Part shown: positions 1-5,614 of the stretch, piece by piece
How positions within the stretch are numbered: the first letter of the stretch is position 1
Layout: each line of letters starts with the position of its first letter
DNA from: Azohydromonas lata NBRC 102462
GTDB lineage: Bacteria; Pseudomonadota; Gammaproteobacteria; Burkholderiales; Burkholderiaceae_C
Direction: 5' to 3'
Assembly: GCA_945878385.1 (NCBI GenBank)
Contig: CAMCTE010000156.1
Location: 1 to 6,384, forward strand
Length of the DNA: 6,384 nucleotides
Program-made: the position numbers and the translations under genes
Notes under the pieces: model-generated
Database searches by the model: none
What the model saw: only the letters and a program-made list of their open reading frames with translations
Told to the model about the DNA's origin: nothing

Positions 1-31
1 CCCGCCCAAGGGGGCCGCAAACCCGCCCGCC

Positions 32-439
32 TCAGAGCCCCAGGGCGGCGATGCCGGCCTTGGCGATCTGTGCATCTTCGGCCGATTTCACACCGCTGAC
101 CCCAACAGCCCCGATGCAATGCCCGTTGGCCATGATGGGCACCCCGCCCTCCAGCATGGCGTCGATGGTCGGAGCGCTCAGGAACGAGGTGCGGCCCTGA
201 TTGATGATCTCTTCGTAGATTCGGCTCTCACGGCGGCCCAGGGCTGCGGTGCGTGCCTTGCCCGGGGCGATGTGCGCGGAAACCGGTGGTGCACCGTCCA
301 AGCGCTGCAGCCACAGCAGATGTCCGCCGTCGTCGGTGATGGCGATCGTGACGGCCCAGTTGTTCTTTTGCGCTTCGGCCTCGGCCGCCTGGGCCACGCG
401 CCGCACATCTTCAAGGGCCAGATAGGGTTTGGTGTTCAT
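32..439 (-). CDS. GlcG/HbpS family (DUF336) heme-binding-like protein
   Basis: The gene encodes 135 residues beginning MNTKPYLALEDVRR. The family signature is visible in the C-terminal third: GGVPI at 98-102, then GHCIGAVGVSG at 106-116, followed by a short helix with Glu/Asp and Ala (SAEDAQIAKAGIAAL) that closes the fold. Members include GlcG of the glycolate locus and the heme-binding HbpS of Streptomyces. Their biochemical roles vary, so no substrate is assigned. There is no signal peptide, so it is probably cytoplasmic. An in-frame TTG at 497-499 would add 20 residues, but family homology begins just after the ATG at 437-439, so the ATG is preferred. Neither start has a clear Shine-Dalgarno sequence. 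The gene is divergent from the Bax-inhibitor-like gene across 143 bp. Family assignment is firm; function is open. Confidence 0.88.
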   Translation of the reverse strand: MNTKPYLALEDVRRVAQAAEAEAQKNNWAVTIAITDDGGHLLWLQRLDGAPPVSAHIAPGKARTAALGRRESRIYEEIINQGRTSFLSAPTIDAMLEGGVPIMANGHCIGAVGVSGVKSAEDAQIAKAGIAALGL

Positions 440-567
440 GGTGTGGGTCGGAAATGTGACAAAACCCCAGTACTTTAGTGGATAGGCCAGAAGCCCCAAG
501 CGGAACTAAACTCGCAGTTGTTTGTCCAAGTCGGTGTGGCATCTGTTTTCAGGCGCCATAAGCAACC

Positions 568-573
568 AAGGAG
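568..573 (+). promoter_or_regulatory. Ribosome binding site of the Bax-inhibitor-like gene
   Basis: AAGGAG lies 9 bases before the ATG at 583. It is the only strong Shine-Dalgarno sequence seen before any gene start in the window. It fixes the start of the Bax-inhibitor-1 family gene. Confidence 0.85.
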
Positions 574-582
574 CATTGCAAA

Positions 583-1278
583 ATGAACGAAGGAATCCAG
601 ACGGCCTATGGTTTTGGCGGCGCGGTGTCCACACCGGCGCAACGCAACCGGGTGCTGCGCAACACCTACGCCCTGTTGGCGCTGTCGATGGTGCCCACCA
701 TCCTGGGCGCATGGATCGGCGTGTCCACCGGCGTGATGGCCCGCATGGGCACCGGCATGAGCGTCATCCTCTTCCTGGCCGGCGCCTTCGGTTTCATGTT
801 CGCCATCGAGAAGTTCAAGAATTCAGCCCTGGGCGTGGGCCTGCTTCTGGCCTTCACCTTCTTCATGGGCCTGATGCTCTCGCGCATGCTGTCCGCCATC
901 CTGGGCTTGTCCAATGGCGCCAACCTCATCATGTACGCGTTTGGCACCACGGCTGCCGTGTTCTTCGCCATGGCCAGTCTGGCCTCGGTGATCAAGCGCG
1001 ACTTGAGCGGCATGGGCAAGTTCCTGTTCGTGGGCGCCATCATTCTGCTGGTGGCAGGCCTCATCAACATCTTCGTGCAGTCCAGCGTGCTGATGATGAC
1101 GCTGTCGGTGATTGCAGCTGGCCTGTTCTCGGCCTACATGCTGTACGACCTCAAGCAGGTGATTGACGGTGGTGAAACCAACTATGTAAGCGCCACATTG
1201 GCCATCTATCTGGACATCTACAACGTGTTCCAAAGCCTGCTGGCCTTGTTCGGCATCTTCGGCGGCGAGCGCGACTGA
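583..1278 (+). CDS. Bax inhibitor-1 / YccA family inner-membrane protein
   Basis: The protein has 231 residues, the usual length for bacterial BI-1 (TMBIM-like) proteins such as E. coli YccA and YbhL. After a short soluble N-terminus (1-25) there are about seven hydrophobic segments, roughly 26-46, 58-76, 82-100, 112-134, 146-164, 167-187 and 203-226. The conserved C-terminal signature is clear: YDLKQVIDGGETNYVSATLA at 188-207, then IYLDIYNVFQSLLALFGI at 208-225. Asp189 and Asp211 probably correspond to the acidic pair that controls pH-dependent calcium leak in the Bacillus homologue YetJ; this is inferred by alignment from memory. In E. coli, YccA binds and restrains the FtsH protease, so a role in membrane-protein quality control is possible. 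The start is set by AAGGAG nine bases upstream. The gene appears monocistronic, since a strong terminator follows its stop codon. Confidence 0.94.
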   Translation: MNEGIQTAYGFGGAVSTPAQRNRVLRNTYALLALSMVPTILGAWIGVSTGVMARMGTGMSVILFLAGAFGFMFAIEKFKNSALGVGLLLAFTFFMGLMLSRMLSAILGLSNGANLIMYAFGTTAAVFFAMASLASVIKRDLSGMGKFLFVGAIILLVAGLINIFVQSSVLMMTLSVIAAGLFSAYMLYDLKQVIDGGETNYVSATLAIYLDIYNVFQSLLALFGIFGGERD

Positions 1279-1298
1279 GCTTTTCGCCTCTGATGAGC

Positions 1299-1325
1299 AA
1301 ACGCCCGCAACTGCGGGCGTTTTTT
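1299..1325 (+). terminator. Rho-independent terminator after the Bax-inhibitor-like gene
   Basis: ACGCCCGC (1301-1308) pairs perfectly with GCGGGCGT (1313-1320) around a four-base AACT loop. A1299-A1300 extend the stem against T1321-T1322. A T-rich tract (TTTTTCTTTT, 1321-1330) follows, and the hairpin starts about 20 bases after the stop codon. On the minus strand the same hairpin is followed only by TTTGCTC, so it would stop rlmD transcription less efficiently. No other terminator was seen for the convergent rlmD operon in the 1279-1397 gap. Confidence 0.92.
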
Positions 1326-1397
1326 CTTTTCGGATCGGTCTGTTGATGGCGTTGTGGTCGGCCTGCGCGTTTGCGTCAGCCCGCTCAACCCACCGGC

Positions 1398-2894
1398 TCA
1401 AGCCGGCCAACCGAACGGGGGGTCGCGCTCGAATACCGCCATGCTTTCCACATGCGCGGTGTGAGGGAACATGTTCACCACACCTGCATGGGTGCAGCGG
1501 TAACCCGCCTGGTGCACCAGCAGGCCGACATCGCGTGCCAGGGTGGCGGGGTTGCAACTGACATAGACGATGCGCCGCGGGGGCTGCCACCCGGGCGTGG
1601 CCCGGGGGAGCGCCGGCGCAGCGGCTGACGAATCACCTTCGGCCGCAGCGGCATGCGGGTCGCAAGCCCTGATGGCGTCGGCAAGCGCTTTGCACAGCGC
1701 CAGCGCGCCTTCACGCGGCGGGTCCACCAGCCACTTGTCGGCCGATCCGTCGGCCATCAGCTTCTCGGGCGTCATCTCAAAGAGATTGCGCTCGGCAAAG
1801 GCGGTTTCATCTGCGCAGCCATTGAGCGCGGCATTGGCACGTGCCCGGTCCACCAGAGCCGCACTGCCCTCGATGCCCAGCACCTGGCGCGCCGAGCGCG
1901 CAATGGGCAGTGTGAAGTTGCCCAGACCGCAGAACCAGTCGATCACGCGCTCGTCGGGCCCGGGCGCCAACAGGCGCAGCGCGCGGCCCACCATCACGGC
2001 GTTGATGCCCGCATTGACCTGTGTGAAATCGGTGGGCTTGAAGGGCATCACCACGCCGAACTCCGGCAAGCGGTACACGAGGTCGGAGCCGGCTTCCCCC
2101 TGACCACCCAAGCGGTGCACCGTGTCAGGGCCCTTGGGCTGCAGCCACCACTGGATGCCCGCCTCGGCGTGGGCCGCCGCAAAGGTCTGCAGCCGCTGCA
2201 CATCGGCCGCGGGCAAAGGCACCAGATGGCGCAGCACCAGTGCAGCACTGGGCGCATAGGAGCCATCCGACAGGCGCCGCTCTCCCACCGCAAGTTCGAT
2301 CTGCGGCAGGCGGTCGCGCGTGTCCCTTGCACCGACCAGTGCGCGCAGCGGCATCAGCAGCCGGCTGATGGCGGGCGGCAGGATGGCGCAGGTGGCCATG
2401 TCCGCCACATAACGGGACTGCCGTTCGTGAAAACCCACCAGCACGACACCTTTGGCCGGCACATGGCGCACCGACAAGCGTGCACGGTGGCGGTACCCCC
2501 AGGCAGGCCCCTGGATGGGCCGAAGGATCTGCTCGGGTCGGACCTTGCCCAGGTGGGCCAGCTTGTCTTCCATAGCGCGTTGTTTCACCGCAAACTGCGC
2601 GGTGGCTTCCAGGTGCTGCACCTTGCAACCGCCGCAGGCGCCGCGATGCAGACCGAAATGCGGACAGCCAGGCGCCACCCGCAGGGAACTGGCCTGGGCG
2701 ATTTCATGCACCTCGCCCTGTTCCCAGTTGTTTTTGCGCCGCTGAATCAGGGCGCGGACAGTTTCGCCGGCCAAGGCCCCTTCGATGAAGACCACCTTGC
2801 CTTGCGCATCGTGCGCCACACCCTGACCTTCGAGGTCCAGGGACTCCACCTGCAGCCAATCGGTGGGAGTGGGCGGCGCGGCATGGCGCCTCAT
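1398..2894 (-). CDS. rlmD: 23S rRNA (uracil(1939)-C(5))-methyltransferase RlmD
   Basis: The protein (498 residues) is a SAM-dependent, iron-sulfur RNA m5U methyltransferase that modifies U1939 of 23S rRNA; the older name is RumA. Domains in order: an N-terminal TRAM RNA-binding domain (about 12-68); a probable 4Fe-4S cluster site with Cys77, Cys87, Cys90 and Cys169; a central domain; and a Rossmann methyltransferase domain with the SAM loop DWFCGLGNFTLP at 319-330, DPPR at 391-394, the catalytic Cys447 in SCNPATLARD, and FPHTAHVES at 476-484. It is longer than E. coli RlmD (433 residues), partly because of an Ala/Pro-rich insert at about 411-438. The ATG overlaps the nlpD stop by four bases, so it is probably translationally coupled and last in the surE-pcm-nlpD-rlmD operon. 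Its own Shine-Dalgarno sequence is weak. All key catalytic residues are present. Confidence 0.96.
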   Translation of the reverse strand: MRRHAAPPTPTDWLQVESLDLEGQGVAHDAQGKVVFIEGALAGETVRALIQRRKNNWEQGEVHEIAQASSLRVAPGCPHFGLHRGACGGCKVQHLEATAQFAVKQRAMEDKLAHLGKVRPEQILRPIQGPAWGYRHRARLSVRHVPAKGVVLVGFHERQSRYVADMATCAILPPAISRLLMPLRALVGARDTRDRLPQIELAVGERRLSDGSYAPSAALVLRHLVPLPAADVQRLQTFAAAHAEAGIQWWLQPKGPDTVHRLGGQGEAGSDLVYRLPEFGVVMPFKPTDFTQVNAGINAVMVGRALRLLAPGPDERVIDWFCGLGNFTLPIARSARQVLGIEGSAALVDRARANAALNGCADETAFAERNLFEMTPEKLMADGSADKWLVDPPREGALALCKALADAIRACDPHAAAAEGDSSAAAPALPRATPGWQPPRRIVYVSCNPATLARDVGLLVHQAGYRCTHAGVVNMFPHTAHVESMAVFERDPPFGWPA

Positions 2895-3913
2895 CGGGCG
2901 GGCAGGTAGCGTGCCGGGTCCACCGGCTTGCCGTCGCGGCGAATCTCGAAGTGCAGTTGAACGCGCTCGGCATCGCTGCTGCCCATCTCGGCAATCTTCT
3001 GACCGCGCTTGACCGCCTGGTCTTCCTTGACCAGCAGGGTTTGATTGTGGGCGTAGGCACTCAAAAAAGTACCGTTGTGCTTGAGGATGACGAGGTTGCC
3101 GTACCCGCGCAAGGCCGAGCCGGCATACACGACACGGCCATCGGCCGCGGCCAGCACGGGATCGCCCGCCTTGCCGCCGATGTCCAGCCCCTTGTTTCGC
3201 TGTTCGTCAAAACCCTGGACGACCGCTCCGGCAGCCGGCCATGCCCAGTTCACATCGCCGGATGAGGCCTCTGCGGCAGATTCGCGACTGGCCTCTGCCC
3301 CGGTGGCGGACGCCACAGCGCCGCCTGCGCGTGGAGGTGCCGACACTGACGGCGCGCCGGCTGTGCTGGAGTTGCCGGAACTGCCGACACCGCCGACACC
3401 GCCGACACCGCCAGAAGGGCCAGCCACCGAGCCGGTGGCAGCCGCACCGGCCACCGGCGGCCGATCGGCGCGCTCCACGCGTTCGCTGCGTTCACCGGCC
3501 TTGGCCACCGGCCGCGCCGGGCTTGCCTCCGGGCGCACGCGAAGCACCTGACCCACTTCAATCAGGTTGGGCTTGTCGATCTGATTCCATCGCGCGATGT
3601 CGCGCCAGTTCTGGCCGTGGTCCAAACCGATGCGAACCAGGGTGTCGCCCGGCTTGACGGTGTAGTACCCCGGCTTGCCTGCGTTCGAAGCAGCGTCGGT
3701 GCTGGCCCCCACGCCGCTGGAGGTGGCGCTGCCCACATCAGGGGTGGGCACACGGCTGGCCGTCGAGCCCGCTGGCGCACGGCCGATGGGCCGGTCTTCC
3801 ACCACGACAGTGCGGCTGGCCTTGGAGGCGCAAGCGGCCATCACCAAGGCCAACGCGGCCAGGAAGGCCGACAGCATCGTGCGTTTGAATGACAACGAGA
3901 GGTGCGCTTTCAT
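2891..3913 (-). CDS. nlpD: NlpD-like lipoprotein with LysM and degenerate LytM (M23) domains
   Basis: The protein has 340 residues from the ATG at 3911-3913. An in-frame GTG at 3926-3928 would add five residues; neither start has a good Shine-Dalgarno sequence. A lysine-containing N-terminus and hydrophobic stretch end in MAAC, giving a lipoprotein signal with the lipidated cysteine at 28. A LysM peptidoglycan-binding domain follows (about 83-127), then a long low-complexity linker rich in Ala, Gly, Ser and Pro (about 128-221), then a LytM/M23 domain (about 222-340) ending RYLPAR, as E. coli NlpD ends RYLPQR. The usual zinc ligand His of HxGxD is Asn240 (Asp244 is kept) and the first His of the HxH motif is Gln319 (His321 is kept). 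As in E. coli NlpD, it should therefore lack hydrolase activity and instead activate a septal amidase such as AmiC. It lies 37 bp after pcm and overlaps rlmD by four bases. Confidence 0.93.
   Translation of the reverse strand: MKAHLSLSFKRTMLSAFLAALALVMAACASKASRTVVVEDRPIGRAPAGSTASRVPTPDVGSATSSGVGASTDAASNAGKPGYYTVKPGDTLVRIGLDHGQNWRDIARWNQIDKPNLIEVGQVLRVRPEASPARPVAKAGERSERVERADRPPVAGAAATGSVAGPSGGVGGVGGVGSSGNSSTAGAPSVSAPPRAGGAVASATGAEASRESAAEASSGDVNWAWPAAGAVVQGFDEQRNKGLDIGGKAGDPVLAAADGRVVYAGSALRGYGNLVILKHNGTFLSAYAHNQTLLVKEDQAVKRGQKIAEMGSSDAERVQLHFEIRRDGKPVDPARYLPAR
3383..3412 (-). repeat. In-frame 9-bp tandem repeat in the NlpD linker
   Basis: The plus strand carries the unit GCCGACACC three times without a mismatch (3383-3391, 3392-3400, 3401-3409) plus a partial fourth copy (3410-3412). 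On the coding minus strand each unit reads Gly-Val-Gly, producing GGVGGVGGVG at residues 168-177 of the NlpD-like protein. Because the unit is a multiple of three, copy-number changes would lengthen or shorten the linker without a frameshift. Confidence 0.9.
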
Positions 3914-3950
3914 CGTGAAGGGAAACACCGCAACGCTTGGCGATGCAGGT

Positions 3951-4769
3951 TTATTGCGCCCCGGATTTTAGGGGCACGAAGTGCACCGGTTCATGCAGCG
4001 TGCGGGCCCAACCTTCGGCATGCCGATCCACCACCAGCAGCATGTGGCCACCATGTGCGTCGGACTGCACCGGCGCGACCAGACGCCCGCCTACCGCCAG
4101 TTGTTCCATCCATGCGGCGGGGATGTCGTCACCACCGGCAGCGGAGATGATGCTGTCATAGGGCGCCGAGGGACCATGGCCCAGCATCCCATCGCCCCAG
4201 ATCAACATGAGCCGCTGCGCGCGCCACGGAGCCAGTCGCTGACGGGCCTGTTCGTGCAAGGGCTCCAGGCGTTCGATGGACACCACTTGGCGGGCCAGGA
4301 GGCACAGCAATGCCGCCTGGTAGCCGCATCCGGTACCGATCTCCATGGCCCTGCCCAGGTGCCCGAGCTCCCGCGCGCGGCTGCCTTCATGCAACAGGCT
4401 GAGCATGCGCGCCACGACGGATGGTTTGGAAATGGTCTGACCCAAGCCTATGGGTAGGCTGGTGTCTTCATAGGCCTGTGCAGCCAAGGCCGAATCGACG
4501 AACAGGTGGCGCAGCACCTGGGACATGGACTGCAGCACGGGCTCGCAGCGAATGCCGCCAGCTTGTAGGCGCTGCACCATGCGCAGCCGCACGGCGTCGG
4601 AATCAAGTCCCACGCCTGACGGCGCGGCGCGGCGCGCGGCATCCTGGGCCGCCTGCTGCACGGGGCGCTGTGGCCGCAGCACATGGCCCCTTGGGGTGGG
4701 CCCCGGCGCCGGTACCGCCGACGCCGGAAACCGGGGTTTGCGAGCCGTTGGCTGGCCGGGGCCGCTCAT
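3951..4769 (-). CDS. pcm: Protein-L-isoaspartate O-methyltransferase
   Basis: Pcm transfers a methyl group from SAM to the carboxylate of L-isoaspartyl residues, starting repair of deamidated or isomerised proteins in the cytosol. The 272-residue product matches E. coli Pcm (208 residues) from about residue 58 onward. Recognisable elements are HLFVDSALAAQAYEDTSLPI at 88-107, GQTIS at 110-114 (substrate-binding region), the SAM loop EIGTGCGYQAALL at 143-155, the acidic end of the next strand in SIER (164-167), GDGMLG at 192-197, and the C-terminal HFVPL at 263-267. Residues 1-57 are an extra Pro/Ala/Arg-rich, probably disordered segment. The ATG overlaps the surE stop by four bases, supporting this start. 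A shorter form from an in-frame GTG (codon 53) or ATG (codon 64) cannot be excluded. Linkage to surE and nlpD is the classic stress-survival arrangement. Confidence 0.95.
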   Translation of the reverse strand: MSGPGQPTARKPRFPASAVPAPGPTPRGHVLRPQRPVQQAAQDAARRAAPSGVGLDSDAVRLRMVQRLQAGGIRCEPVLQSMSQVLRHLFVDSALAAQAYEDTSLPIGLGQTISKPSVVARMLSLLHEGSRARELGHLGRAMEIGTGCGYQAALLCLLARQVVSIERLEPLHEQARQRLAPWRAQRLMLIWGDGMLGHGPSAPYDSIISAAGGDDIPAAWMEQLAVGGRLVAPVQSDAHGGHMLLVVDRHAEGWARTLHEPVHFVPLKSGAQ

Positions 4770-5539
4770 GCCCCGGGTGCGGTGTGAGCGGCAGCCAACG
4801 CCCCCAGGGGCGTGGCCCAGTCACCCAGGCGGGCATGGTCTGTGAGGTCCACCTGCAGCGGCGTGATGGATACGGCGCCATGGGTGGTGGCATGAAAGTC
4901 GGTACCGGGCCCTGCCTCTCGTGCATCGCCGGCAGGACCGATCCAGTAGATGGGTTCGCCGCGCGGACTGGTTTGCCGGATGACGGGTTCGCTGGCGTGC
5001 CGCCGACCCAGCCGCGTGATGCGCCAGGGCAGCGCGGCCGCGTCGGCACGGTTGGGAATGTTCACATTGAGCAGGAAGGGCCGGCCCAGCAGTTGTTGGT
5101 CGATCACGCGCTGCACCACTGCACGGGCGACCGTGGCCGCGGCCTGCAATTCGCCCCAGCCCTTGTCAACCTGCGAGAAGGCGATGGACGGCACCCCGAA
5201 GAGGAAGCCTTCCATCGCAGCGGCCACGGTGCCGGAGTACAGCGTGTCGTCGCCCATGTTGGCGCCCTGGTTGATGCCGGAGACCACCAAGTCGGGCTTG
5301 GGCAAAAGGCCCGTGAGCGCGACGTGCACGCTGTCCGACGGCGTGCCGTTGACATAGCGAAACCCATTGGCCGCCGTGTAGACCGACAAGGGTCGGTTCA
5401 AGGTGAGCGCGTTGGAGGTGCCGCTGGCGTTCTGTTCGGGAGCGATCACATCGATCGTGCCCAAGCCTTGCATGGCCTGGGCCAGCGCAGCGATGCCGGG
5501 AGCGAGGTAACCGTCGTCGTTTGCGATGAGAATATGCAT
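4766..5539 (-). CDS. surE: 5'/3'-nucleotidase SurE
   Basis: SurE is a metal-dependent phosphatase that hydrolyses 5'- and 3'-nucleoside monophosphates and some short polyphosphates, and supports stationary-phase survival. The product has 257 residues, close to the 253 of E. coli SurE. The start MHILIANDDGYLAPGI places the first strand exactly as in the family. The open frame continues far upstream, but that part is antisense to the quinone oxidoreductase gene and is not coding. Metal ligands expected from characterised homologues are present: Asp8 and Asp9 (NDDG), Ser39 (in NASGTSN) and Asn90 (SGIN). Other conserved blocks are GTPSDSV at 65-71, DDTLYSGTVAAAMEG at 97-111, YWIGP, GPGTDF and the near-C-terminal VSITPLQVDLT. 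No Shine-Dalgarno sequence precedes the ATG, but a TACAAT box does. It is first in the surE-pcm-nlpD-rlmD cluster and overlaps pcm by four bases. Confidence 0.97.
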   Translation of the reverse strand: MHILIANDDGYLAPGIAALAQAMQGLGTIDVIAPEQNASGTSNALTLNRPLSVYTAANGFRYVNGTPSDSVHVALTGLLPKPDLVVSGINQGANMGDDTLYSGTVAAAMEGFLFGVPSIAFSQVDKGWGELQAAATVARAVVQRVIDQQLLGRPFLLNVNIPNRADAAALPWRITRLGRRHASEPVIRQTSPRGEPIYWIGPAGDAREAGPGTDFHATTHGAVSITPLQVDLTDHARLGDWATPLGALAAAHTAPGA

Positions 5540-5614
5540 TGGTGGATTGTAGGCAGGTGCAGCGCCTGCGGCGGCGGCGATTGCCGTGACCACAAGATCG
5601 GGAACACGATGACG
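5540..5614. other. Divergent intergenic region between surE and the quinone oxidoreductase gene
   Basis: This 75-bp gap must hold start signals for both flanking genes. On the surE side it contains the TACAAT box. On the plus-strand side I see no convincing -35/-10 pair. It also contains GCAGGTGCAGCGCCTGC at 5553-5569, an imperfect inverted repeat whose arms GCAGG and CCTGC would fit an operator or simple GC-rich chance. Confidence 0.4.
5546..5551 (-). promoter_or_regulatory. Candidate -10 element for surE
   Basis: On the minus strand the hexamer reads TACAAT, five of six matches to the sigma-70 -10 consensus. Its last base is seven bases upstream of the A of the surE ATG, so a typical start site would fall at or next to that A. 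No good -35 hexamer is found 16-18 bp upstream (the region is GC-only, CCGCCG). A TG dinucleotide lies one base off the ideal extended -10 position. This is a sequence-only prediction. Confidence 0.35.

Noticed and set aside
1..31. C/G-rich segment at the left edge
   Set aside because: It is too short to interpret and shows no hairpin with a T-run that would support a terminator for the DUF336 gene.
440..582. Promoter-like boxes in the divergent gap (for example TAAACT at 507-512 on the plus strand, TAAAGT at 472-477 on the minus strand)
   Set aside because: Each has only four matches to the -10 consensus and no good -35 at the proper distance, so no promoter is claimed although one must be near.
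1393..1406. Short inverted repeat CCGGCT/AGCCGG over the rlmD stop codon
   Set aside because: It has no T-tract on the minus strand and a loop of only two bases, so it does not look like a terminator.
1653..2909. A 418-codon open frame on the plus strand
   Set aside because: It is fully antisense to rlmD, has no recognisable domain, and arises from the GC-rich codon pattern of the real gene.
3250..3657. Several overlapping open frames opposite the NlpD linker
   Set aside because: They are low-complexity Pro/Arg/Ala translations of GC-rich DNA on the wrong strand or frame, with no start signals.
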